A stretch of DNA of 64,000 bases, taken from assembly GCA_029721515.1 (NCBI GenBank), contig CM056556.1:6324501-6388500 (forward strand). The letters run 5' to 3'. A model generated the notes under the pieces. The model ran no database searches and had not been told where the DNA came from. It saw nothing but the letters and a program-made list of their open reading frames with translations. The translations under genes and the position numbers were made by a program. Positions 1-15,131 of the stretch are shown piece after piece. The DNA comes from Synanceia verrucosa. Lineage: Eukaryota; Chordata; Actinopteri; Perciformes; Synanceiidae. The stretch's first letter is position 1. Every line of letters begins with the position of its first letter.

Positions 1-1331
<1,331 letters not shown>

Positions 1332-1523
1332 TGTAACGCTGTTGCATTTAACTAGTTACTCCCCATCTTCATAAACATGACGGTGCATGTCAGACTCAGT
1401 GGAATGAAAACATGGTTATGAATATTAGATTTATTTTCCATTAAACTGTGCTCTTATTTTAAATACCAGAGATGGTGAAACAGAAAGAAAACTGTTCCAT
1501 GTAAGGTATTTTTGTTGGCCTCA

Positions 1524-5096
<3,573 letters not shown>

Positions 5097-5134
5097 CTTC
5101 GCCGGCGCTGCTGCTCACCACACACACACCACTG
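5097..5134 (-). other. hras: HRAS 5' UTR portion of the first coding exon, with acceptor
   Basis: On the minus strand the pyrimidine tract TTTCTTTCCTCTCTCTAG ends at 5135, a strong acceptor. This leaves 38 untranslated bases before the ATG at 5094-5096. A second AG (GTGAGCAG) lies closer to the ATG, so the acceptor choice is an inference. An upstream untranslated exon is therefore expected (see 13549-13740). Confidence 0.65.
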
Positions 5135-6174
5135 CTAGAGAGAGGAAAGAAAGGTGCAGGTTAGCGCCAACAAGAAACAGTCACATTACTGGGTTAGTTT
5201 GGAGAGAAAAACAAACAAACAAACAGATGAGCTATGACAAGCTTTTTTTTCCTGGCACTGTACTGCCACGATGCAGCTGACAACCACTGCTGACCAGTGG
5301 TAAGAAATATCAGTGGGTTTTTTTGTGTGTGAAGTAGGAGCGAAGGTTGAGACCCTCAAAGGGGAATGTGAAAAATGTGCTGAAGGTACTCAATGTTCCA
5401 ATGCTACGCTGCTCAGTGTGAGAGTGTGTTTGAGAGGGAGAGATGAGAGGCAGCGAGGGAGGAAAAGAAGGGGCGTGACATGGAGACTGGTCCTCATCAC
5501 TCAGGCTTCACATTACAGATGTCTACCTTTGAACCCACAGTGACAAGACGCCAGAGCAAAAATGATCACAAATCATAAAAATAGAGCAACGAGAAAACAA
5601 AAAATACATATTAAAAAGAAAAAAAAATATTTCACAAGAACCTGCACCACCTTCCTTTCAATAATCACTAGTGCTAACGAAGCCGGGCAATTTCTATGAA
5701 CTGTTTGTTGGCTTGCCTTGCTTCTTCCATTGGGATCAATCCATAGCAACAGAACAAGGGGACCTAAAAGAAGATTTTATGACTTCAGGTGTGCCTGCAG
5801 TCATCCCTGTGGACACACTGAACCCACTTAAGAGGTCTAGTCGATGTAAGAGGGCTGCTCTGACTATAAATCAAAGAGAAAATGGTGATTTCTGTATGCT
5901 AAAACTGTCACAAGACAGGTAAAGATAATTTACGTAGAAAGGCAGCAATCCCACAAAAAATAATTAAAAATTTGTTGAGGTCAAAAAACGATGTGCTGAT
6001 TTCATTGTGATGAGTATTTAATACTAACTCAGGTCAAGATGATAGACTATTCCGGATTTCACCAGAAATACACAGCCTGCTCAAAAAAATGTGTGTGAAT
6101 TTGCAGAAAATGTCAAATATGCTATCACAATGTCAACCATCGTGTCAGCTGGAACCACACAATGTAATACAAAA

Positions 6175-6176
<2 letters not shown>

Positions 6177-6237
<61 letters not shown>
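6177..6237. repeat. (CA)30 microsatellite
   Basis: A perfect run of about 30 CA units, followed by CCACTGG. Likely length-polymorphic. Confidence 0.97.
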
Positions 6238-6238
<1 letters not shown>

Positions 6239-7854
6239 ACTGGCCAGTGAAATTCCAGGCATGTTGAGTCAATGCCAGGTTGCAAAAGTAGTCATATGGG
6301 TGTTTCCACTACAGTGGCAAAGTGTGACTCAGATTTTATTGTAAATTTACTAAAAAGTTACCAATCTGTTACCTAAAAATGACCCCATAAGCAGCCCTGT
6401 CGAGGACACGATGACACATGATGAGTCAGAGTTTGGAAGACATCAAAGGAGAGGAGACTTTGTAGACCGAGCAGTGCGATCAAACCTAACTACAAGTTAA
6501 GTCTGCTGGAGGCCCATAGCAACCACAGAAACCCTCCATGGTTACAGCTCCAGTTTGACATCATGAAGACAACAGTGAACTGGTCAGGCGATGTCATCAC
6601 AATGTCATCTCTGACATAAGGGAGGAAAATCACTGGAGTTCCTCCAGGAAGAGTTTCACTTTCTGTTTGATAGTAGTGACTTTGCTCAACTTTTTACATA
6701 TTTATACTTTGAATTTCCACTTTCAACACACAGTAAAAAAATATAAAAAAATATTATTATTCCCTGTGAGACACTGTTAATCTACATCTGCGCCACCCAA
6801 AGCAGCCTTCAATTTCTCTTCCTCAAAAGCAGTCTGTCTCCTGTCTCGTAGTTCAGACTGAAATAAGGTTGCGTTGGAGAGAGTGTCTCACTTTGCTGGA
6901 TGTTCTTTAAGTGAGCTCCATAAGAAAAATCACTAACCTGCCCCACCTGCTGGAGTGTGTGATCAGTCTGTCAGGATTTCATGAGCACCAAGGGTCACAT
7001 AAGCTGTCTTAACTTCTCCAGGGCACCGACTGTCATCCATAATGTTAAATACACTACAAACCCCACGCTCACCGCAGAGCAGTGAGCATCAGCAGAACGC
7101 ATAAACACCCTCTCGCTTTATCTCCCAAAAAGTCAATCTCAACTTGTGATCACAGCTTCTGGACAATGTAAAGTAAAGCATCCAACTCAGGCATGGAAAG
7201 TCAAGAGTAGCAAACATATTTGTGTCTGAAATAATAATAATGGATTTCTGAAAATCTTTGTTACTTGTGTCTGAGAAGTGTTTGACTTTGCTGATGGGAC
7301 AGACTAAGCTTAAAAGACTAAAACTGGTTCACTGGTGTTAATGATTGACAGAAAAACACACTTTCTAACTGAAGACAGCCACTTAGCAGCTTTCATTCAA
7401 TCACATACATACACACACATTCCTGCAACACATCCTTGATCCCACTCAAGGAACAGGTAGCTCTGAACACCATCACCAATATACCAATAATAAAAAAAAA
7501 AAACCCTCGCTGCTATGATTCTCAAGCACAACAGGAAGGGAATAATCCCAAAGCTTCAATCTTGTGGCCAAACATTTAGCTTCCTTTCCCCTCACTGTAA
7601 ATAAATCAACCTGGTACACAGTGCAGGCCGCCACAGCTGGAGCGCAGAGGGTGTGGTAGAGCTGCAGAGCCAGCCTCCTCACAGCCTCCTTTAACCAAAT
7701 AAACAGCAGCTGTGCAGGGCTGACGGATTGACAGATCAATTAGCTGAAGAAAAACCAAATTTAATACTTTTAAGACTTTTTTAGGACCTTAACATATATA
7801 ATTTAAGAACCAAAAACGTCACAACAATTTCTTTGGTACAAAATGAATTGTAGA

Positions 7855-7990
7855 GTCTGATCAATATGGAGTTTTTGAGGCTGATGCCGATATTTAGCAG
7901 GGGAAAAGGAAAAAAAAGAGAAAAAAATATCAGATAACGATTAATCTCTGCTGATAATACATTATTTAATGATTTTTTTCAGTCCTTTCA
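7855..7990. repeat. Possible dispersed repeat fragment
   Basis: GATGCCGATATTTAGCAGGGG, an A-rich spacer, then ATCAGATAACGATTAATCTC and CTGATAATAC. The ATCGG/GATA-type words are like those of the fragment at 4735-4816, so this may be a relic of a related hAT family. No ends or target duplications are visible. Confidence 0.3.
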
Positions 7991-8808
7991 CACTTGCAAC
8001 GACGACATAGATTTAAGGCATAACACTTAACTTTCTTCTGCAACTTTATGAACAAAATAATTTGCATTAAATCTCTGTATACTGTTTTCCTATTGGCATT
8101 AAATGCACCATCTGAAAATACCTACAGCAAATTTACAGTAAATTTAAAACAATTTAAGACCTTAATTACGCAGCTTTTACCCTGAACCTTACTCATTCAT
8201 TCAAGTTTAGTACCTACATCACTAGTACGTCAAGGCAGTGATAAATATTATTCATGCACACAAACCACATGGATAAAACTATATCAAAACATAAATCCTA
8301 AATAGACGCATCTCCAGATTCTTTTGTGAAATTTTATGCCAAATGGAGTTTGCTGAACTGAACCCATAAGATGGAAAATGTAGGGCACATAAACAAACAG
8401 AAAGAGATTGACACCTGCGCTCTCTCACACACCCACAGCTCTCCAGATTCTCACACGGTTGGCTGCCGCATTTTTTCTCCATAACCAGATCTCAAGTGTA
8501 CACCTGCCAAACGATTGAAATTTACAGCCTAAAATGCAAATTCAAACACACCCGCGCCCGCTACTGGGAGACTGGAGGAAGGAAAACAGACAGCCGTGCC
8601 ATCTCTTCTCAAACTAGGCCAAGTCAGCAGCTGATTAATAATCCACACATACATATGGAGATGAATAGCAAAATAAATCATTGATAGTGATGCTGTCGCT
8701 TCCTCAGAGTCACTTGTTGTCAGCAGAGGCTCACACAGGACTGGTCTTTGTGCACATGAAGAGGAGGGACGAGGACACAGCTGCTGGAGATCACAATCAT
8801 CAGTGCAT

Positions 8809-9630
8809 GTCTGCGTTAGGGTTGCAAAATTCTGGGAATTTTGAAAAATGGAAACTTTCCATGGGAATTTAAGGGAATTAATTGGAATTTATTGGAATAA
8901 ACAGGAGTAAACTGGGAATTTTCAAAATTGAAGGTTGGCTCTTTCTAGGGAACTTAAATATATTTTAGCATAATCTTGACTAAAACAAGAAAAGAGTCTC
9001 TGCAAGAGATGGCCATATCCCAGTCGGCAGGCATCGACAGCGACACAAAGAAGGTCATCCTGGTCCACTGCCTTTTTGCAGAACTCAAAGAAGAAATCCA
9101 GACAGTCCTGCCCACTTCCCTACTACTGAGAGCAAAGGAAACTGCTGTGGTCAATTCATTGGAAAAGCTGAGAGTGGAAAAGCTGGGTGGCATTCGGGCA
9201 AACCTAAGGCTCTTTGAGCCTGACACAGAGCCATCCTCAACAAGGCTGGAAAATGACACTGAAGAGGAAGACTCAGAGTTGGATGTTGAGGAAGTGGACA
9301 TGTTGTTGGATATCGATGAGGCCCAGGAAGAGCTCTTTGTGGAGATTTTTGGAAGGGGGATGCATTTTTTGAATGAGTGGGGTTGGGAAATGGGAAATAT
9401 TGAACCCAACATTCCTGTTTTTGTTCATGAAATGTAATTAAAATGGGTTCTGTTAAATAAATCTGTTGAAAACATTTTGTATGGATGTTTCCTTATGACT
9501 TCTGTTCATATTTATGCTTGGATATAATGGTTCCCCTAAATTCCCATGGAAAATTGAATATTTCCAAAATTTCCAAGATTAACCTCCCGTGGAAATTTAT
9601 TGCAAACTCCCCTGCAACCCTTGTCTGCGT
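8809..9630. mobile_element. Non-autonomous hAT-type element with 8-bp target duplication
   Basis: The element runs from 8817 to 9622 (806 bp) and is flanked by perfect 8-bp direct repeats GTCTGCGT at 8809-8816 and 9623-9630. Its ends are short inverted repeats: TAGGGTTGCA on the left and TGCAACCCTT on the right. Just inside both ends are GGAATTT/AAATTCC-rich repeats with TTTCCATGGGAA-like words. An 8-bp duplication with short A/GGG-type termini is the signature of hAT transposons. No transposase with a recognisable hAT dimerisation domain is present, so it depends on another copy. The perfect duplication suggests a fairly recent insertion. Confidence 0.85.
9009..9437 (+). CDS. Open reading frame inside the hAT element, function unknown
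   Basis: The frame opens before 8976, and the first ATG at 9009 gives 142 codons to the TAA at 9435-9437. The start is MAISQSAGIDSDTKKVILVH. The middle is Leu/Lys/Glu-rich (SLEKLRVEKLGGIRANLRLF), followed by a strongly acidic stretch (NDTEEEDSELDVEEVDMLL) around residues 83-103. There is no zinc finger, DDE motif or hATC signature. It could be a leftover piece of the parent element's protein after internal deletion, or a chance survival. An open frame also exists on the opposite strand (8954-9412), so codon evidence is needed before calling it a gene. Confidence 0.4.
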   Translation: MAISQSAGIDSDTKKVILVHCLFAELKEEIQTVLPTSLLLRAKETAVVNSLEKLRVEKLGGIRANLRLFEPDTEPSSTRLENDTEEEDSELDVEEVDMLLDIDEAQEELFVEIFGRGMHFLNEWGWEMGNIEPNIPVFVHEM

Positions 9631-11639
9631 ACATCAGTCTTTTTACATGTCATCCGCACATTTTTATCTGTTTTTTTAACCCTGCCTTTTAACAGTGGTG
9701 TCATGCCCTCATTTGCAGTCCTGATTTTCATATTGTACGGTAATTGCCAGTGCGTCGTTAACCTATGCAATTCCTATTTGGTCTAGATGTGCAACAGTTG
9801 GCTACATGTGCACATGCGCTAGTGCACCTGTGAAAACATGCGAACAACCACGATGAGGCCATGCGACGCTTCACTTTGCATACAATGTATATAATCTGAC
9901 AAAAGTTATAATCCTGCAGCAATGTTGAGTTGTACTAACAAACCAGCTTCCTGCTACCGCTGTTCACAAACAGGACTATGAGACTGAGGCATGTACATGT
10001 TTGAGATGAGAAGCCCCCAAAATCTTAGTGCAGCTTTCCCCTTTTTGATTAAGGAGCACTATACAGTGTGTCTGTGTTTAAGGTTATTTATAGCTCACCA
10101 CCTCCAGCCTGGGAAATTAACAGTTCGTTTTGAAACCCTAGAGCCCGTCTGGACCGAGAGGATAATCTTACATGACAGCTTACGAAGGGTGTGAGTACAG
10201 AGCAGTGAGAGGGGTGATGGGAGGAGAGTGGCTGAGGGCGAGGCCTACTCTTACTATATGCCAAGGGCATAGCAAACCACAGGAGGAGGGATCAACCTGG
10301 AAAAATGTACTAAAATCAATGATAAACACAACATTCTCCCACTTTTCCCCCAGCTAGCATGCTGCTTACAGCTAATAAATGTCTCTTTTACAACCCTGGA
10401 AAACAGTGCCATCACTTTGAACTCATTATGCAAGAAGGATGGCACATGAATGTCCATCTTCCTCAACATGCATTTTGCTCTCCATTAAAGTCCTTAATTG
10501 GTTAAAGAATCCATACTGGCAGAGCCACAAGCCCACTGCAGAGATAATAGATTTTTAATGGAGCAATGATGGTAAGAAGACCCTCTCTAGGGAGGTATCA
10601 CGGTCGAATACTGAGACTCCAAGACCCATCCTAGAGCCTCGATAGCCCACCGCACCCTCCCACTGCTCTCCAATGACATCATCCTCCTAAAGAGCATCCA
10701 AACATAAGTGTTGACCAGCAGCTGACGAATAACTATTCTGCTCTTTGAAGCCAATGAAACACAAGTAGGTGAGGACTTTACACCATGCTTGTGAGGCCCA
10801 TCCACTCTAGATAAAGCTAGACTAGAACCCTTTAAAACAGCACTATCCATATAAGTCCTACTCCAGGGTATGAAGCCTGAGGAAATACTAAAAAGTTGAA
10901 TGAAACTATAATTTGTTCAAAGAGAAACTCCTCTGATAAACAATCCATCCTCCCCACATTTTCTCCCTTACAAACATTTACATAAAGAGCTTCTGCGTGC
11001 ATCTGTGTGTATGTGTGCAAGCTTAAACAAGCCCCTCTTAAAGGCACTAGAGTCCAAGTGACCTTTTCCCCACTGGGTCATCCTTTCAGCTTGTCGGGAA
11101 GGATGAGTCGGTGGAGGCAGCAGCACAGATGAAAAGGCCAACTGACCTCCACACAAAGGCCTGCCAGTTAGAGGAGCCACGAAGCTTATCTTCGACACCA
11201 AACACCCCAAAACCCATCAGTACTTTTTGCAATTGATTGAATTCTGTCTACAGTTTGGAAGTGCATGTGAACTAATCTAAGCCGTGGCTCAACCTGTCAA
11301 ATGTATAATAAGTTCTCTAAGAAAATAATTCAAACCAGCATCCCTGACCGAAAGACGTCATCACATGACAGAATGACAGCGCTTTAAGTGGCAATATACA
11401 GTTTTTTTTGCTTAAGCTTATCATTATGAATTGTTGATTGCAAAATGTGTATAGAATGACAACACCATCTGTGACTAGATTCCCTATCAGCCTTGCTTTC
11501 TCAGCAAAATTCTGTCAGCAATCCCGATAAGCTCTCCCGGGAAAATAAAGGGTCGATTAACAGCACAGTGTGTCAACCATTGTGCAATCAAAACAGGAAA
11601 AGGACAGCATTTTGATTAAGAAATGGACACTGTTCCGCT

Positions 11640-12540
11640 GCTCATCCTTCCACTTCTTTCCAGTGGTCAGTCACGGTATTGCAGCAAAAATCTCCCAAAG
11701 AAATCCCCAAAGACCTAGCCTGGGCCCACCCACACTTCCTGTGACGCTTCACAAAATTTCACGCCAAGTCAGTCCGGCCAAGCTGCCATTCTCTTCGATT
11801 TCAGATTCACCTACAAATAGGGACCAATGAAAATCAAGCATTTCTGATGGCTTGACTGAGGCGTGTTTAGGCAATGACGTATTAGTTCTTTGGATCAAGT
11901 GGTTTTCGTCGCTACGCATACGTCAGAGAAAAGAGTGGTCTGACTGGTTGAAGCTTCATCCAGTAACACACAGAAGCACCTGATAGACACGGGTTAAGCC
12001 CGCCCTCTGAGAACTCGGTTTACGAGGCAGCTTGGCTAGACTACGCTCGCAGAGTCAGGCTACCATAGTCCGCCACTGTGAAGCTATTGATAAGACACCT
12101 TTAACCGCAAACAAGGTGATTTGTGACAGTTTTTATTATTGGCTGTTGATCCATGGGGTCAGCAATGTAAAGTCAATGAGTTGCGTAGGAGCATGTGGGC
12201 GAGGCCAGTGCATATAATCAGCGGGTCGCACTCTGCTGATGCAAACCTGGAAGCTAGAATACGTTATGGCACATGTGCTAGTCAAGCAATTCCCACTGAA
12301 ATGTAAACTTGGGGTCCGGTGCCTAATTCTAACATAATACGTCCCTGTTTTTCTCCAATATCTATCGCTCGCTATCCCCAATTTTTTTGCCCTGACAGTC
12401 CCCAAGATATGGAAATGGTGGCCGGTGGAAAACAAACTGGATCGGAAAGCTACTCAGATGACAGTGACGACAATAATACCACGTTCGAAAGTTGCGCACA
12501 TCCTGAGCTATCTCTAAGTCTCAACTGATGTACGTAAAGT
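11640..12540. repeat. CpG-richer, probably repeat-derived stretch
   Basis: Compared with its surroundings this interval is rich in CpG and short palindromic words (for example AGACCTAGCCTGGGCCCACCC near 11709 and CTTGGCTAGACTACGCTCGC near 12031, partly opposite in sense). No terminal repeats, target duplication or protein match could be confirmed. It could equally be part of the regulatory region shared by HRAS and LRRC56. Confidence 0.25.
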
Positions 12541-13548
12541 TCCTGGTATCCAGAAGAGGTCACACTTAAATTGGCAGCGCCTGAGTTACAGCTGTTCAGA
12601 GAAAGGGACACAAGATTAACATCACACCTCCATCACTGGCTGGACTCTCTCCAGCTGTTTTCCAGCTGCCTGAATTCTTGCCTTCAATGCCGATGTCAAA
12701 TCCACACTGGACCCCACTTATGAAACCAATGTACTATACAATCAAGGACAGTGATGGATTTAAAAAAAAAAACAATAGGTTACAATCACATGCCATAAAG
12801 ATGAACTTAAATGTCACTACAATACCACTTTGTATGATGAATGCTATTATTTCTTCCTTGTCAGCTTGGGATGAGTAAACTATTTCCCTGTGGCCACAAT
12901 TTGAGTGACATTTTTTAATCCCTTCACTGTTTTAACAGACAGAGTAGAAATAACTCCATGTCAGCTTTCTAATAAATGCACTGTAATGGATCTAACTTCC
13001 GCAGTGATACATTCAGTTTTACTCAGTGTGACGGGGCGTCACCCTGACGTTACTTGTCTGTGTGGCCACTATCGGCAGCAGCAACCTCAGACTTAAAGCT
13101 GTCGCCAAAGAAAAAGGCGACACTGAATTGAATTTCCCACTATTGCTGTGTTTATTTGCGTGCCTTCGGTTTCCTTTTCAAACTGTGGTGATGGGGAAAT
13201 CCACGACTGTCTGGTTTTATTCCTCCACGACCAAGTTACACCCGAACTCAATGGGGGACTGATATCAAAATACATAACAAAAACCTAGAGGTGAAGGCAA
13301 AACGTTTGCAATTTCCCTCCAGTGAAACGTTAGACTTACAAGAACAAGCCTGAGTTGCTGATACGGACAGATAAAGCTCGCCGGGCGTGAATTAAAAACA
13401 TTATGATAGCTAGCTAACATGTTACAACTGTGCACCGCAGTCTCCAGCGGTGCCCAAAACACTGAGAGCATTTTAGAGGGGTACCGTCACACAAAAACAG
13501 TCACTGCCGACATATTTCGGGACACAGGAATGTGCAGCGCATACTTAC

Positions 13549-13740
13549 AACAAGCTGAGGTCCAATTAGCGACAAGAGCGACGTTTAGGCTACCGAAGAG
13601 GAAAAATAAGGAGGAAAAAATCTTTTAACTCTGTTGCCTCTCCGCTGAAATCAGGAGGAAACAAAATGTTCTTGGTCCGCTTCCCGTCGTCTTCGGATAT
13701 CTGCACCTTATTCTGTCTGTTAAAGTGTTTAATTTTCAGT
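13549..13740 (-). other. hras: Inferred HRAS untranslated first exon
   Basis: On the minus strand CTCAGCTTGTT is followed by GTAAGTATG (13548-13541), a near-perfect donor. A second donor-like GTAAGTCTA follows at 13339-13331. The segment lies between the HRAS ATG exon, whose acceptor needs an upstream partner, and LRRC56, as expected from the head-to-head arrangement. The 5' limit is uncertain. The 124-codon minus-strand frame 13590-13964 crossing it has no recognisable domain and is probably accidental. Confidence 0.45.
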
Positions 13741-13744
13741 AGCG

Positions 13745-13870
13745 AAGCATTCATTGGTTCTGGGTAAAATGAGCCCACATTGAACAATGTGCTTCCACAG
13801 AGAGCCGAGGGAATGAGGAGTGTCGAGCCCACGCCCAGCTCTATCAAACCTAGAACCGCCCCGGTTACCG
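13745..13870 (-). promoter_or_regulatory. hras: Candidate TATA-less HRAS promoter
   Basis: Read on the minus strand, it holds a GC box GGGGCGG (13856-13862), a GGGCGTGG box (13829-13836) and a CCAAT box (13753-13757), with no TATA box. CpG density is locally high. This matches a housekeeping Ras promoter just upstream of the inferred first exon. It is inferred from motifs and position only. Confidence 0.4.
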
Positions 13871-14761
13871 TGCATGTTACTGCTGCGTTCAGGGACTGTG
13901 GGGAAAATAGGTACTTAGCAGTGAAAACAAGCTGGCTCCCAGTAATGAATCCACAAAGAGTCACCTCTTAATCACGAGGCCTATTTTTCTGCCTCCTGCC
14001 CGAAAATGACATACCCCAAATAAATATGGTATATCATTACAACTACTAGGGCGGTATGAATATTTTTGATCACCTGTGACACAAACACCTGTGAGTTTGC
14101 TACAAAAATGTCAGAATCAACATGAGAGTAAGCATGCCAAAATTTTTGTTCTGAAAAAACCCACATTATAAAGAGTGAAAACCACCCCTGAGTCATGGTA
14201 TAGTAGCCCAATTCAAACTGGAATTGGTAATGTGACGTCTGATAAGTGCAAAAATAGATGAACCTGATTTTAGAGATGTAGTAATCTGCATATATCCAGA
14301 TGGAACCACCAATAATGCCATATTTTGGTACTGTTGGTGCACACATTTGACCTTTCTCAGGTACCAGAGTGGAAAACTAATTTTGTTTCACTGATATATC
14401 ACCCTGGTTATTCATTCCACCCAAATGCAACTCCACAGGCTGGAGACTGAGAACTCCATCTCTCAGTCTCATATCAGAATAAAAAAACCTCACAACTCAT
14501 AGCTTGCAGGAAAAAACTAAGACATAATTAAAATAACAGTAGGCTATTCAAAAAAGGTTAGCTGAAAATGTACTTCTGCAGGATTGTGCGTGAAAGCTCA
14601 CATTTCCAAAGGCTGCAACAAGCATTTGAAGGCAGCATCGGACAAGGCGGGTTATGATAGTAGAAACATAGGTTTTAAAATGAATATTTGGCAATATATG
14701 ATAACTATTGGGGAAGCATTTACCTCTAGAGACCCACTGAAGCGCTAACTGTTACACGTGC

Positions 14762-14775
14762 ACTACATATCCCAG
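14762..14775 (+). promoter_or_regulatory. ZNF143/STAF-type promoter motif (LRRC56 promoter)
   Basis: ACTACATATCCCAG, followed by GGAGCC, is a close match to the ACTACAnnTCCCAG core bound by ZNF143 at TATA-less and bidirectional promoters. It lies about 0.36 kb before the LRRC56 start codon. Confidence 0.5.
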
Positions 14776-14784
14776 GGAGCCACG

Positions 14785-14909
14785 GGTCTCTCTCTGTGTC
14801 GTATCCAGGAAGTCGTCTGTGGTTGTCAAGCAAACTTTTGCGTGTGAGCGAAAAGCGCTCTCAGCCTGAAATGCATACATACATTTTAGCCAGCAGTTTC
14901 CTGTAACAG
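14785..14909 (+). other. lrrc56: Inferred LRRC56 untranslated first exon
   Basis: The sequence CTGTAACAG is followed by GTAAAT at 14910, a plausible donor, and pairs with the acceptor TTTTTCAG at 15113-15120 ahead of the coding exon. The transcription start is a guess just downstream of the ZNF143-type motif. The GTTTCCTGTAAC word at 14896-14907 also resembles a weak RFX X-box, which would suit a ciliary gene. Confidence 0.4.
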
Positions 14910-15131
14910 GTAAATATATAATTCTGTATAAAACTACTATGCAATATTCGTGTATATCGCTGGAATTAACTTCGTGTGAAATATTAATTAAATTGCCCAC
15001 CACATTCAACGTTTAACCGTATGTGTTCATGCTAGTTTGTTAGCTAATTTTACACAAGCTGAACAAGCTACATATATTCAGTGATGTTGATAAGACACTT
15101 CTGTTTCACTCGTTTTTCAGCCAGGTAAGAG

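Larger units (their letters stand above)
5135..13548. other. Inferred HRAS 5' intron (no gene)
   Basis: This 8.4-kb stretch between the HRAS ATG exon and the inferred untranslated exon contains no exon that I can support. It holds a 61-base CA repeat (6177-6237), a hAT derivative (8817-9622), repeat-like sequence at 7855-7990 and 11640-12540, and otherwise unremarkable A/T-rich intronic DNA. Confidence 0.55.

Noticed and set aside
6081..6272. Open frame across the CA repeat
   Set aside because: Encodes a Cys-Val run from the microsatellite. It is not a protein.
8954..9412. 152-codon minus-strand frame inside the hAT element
   Set aside because: It is the mirror of the plus-strand frame and is Ser-rich in the way antisense frames of acidic coding sequence usually are. 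The plus frame has the more protein-like composition.
13590..13964. 124-codon minus-strand open frame near the HRAS promoter
   Set aside because: No recognisable domain. It overlaps GC-box and CCAAT promoter motifs and the inferred leader exon, so it is most likely a chance frame in CpG-rich DNA.
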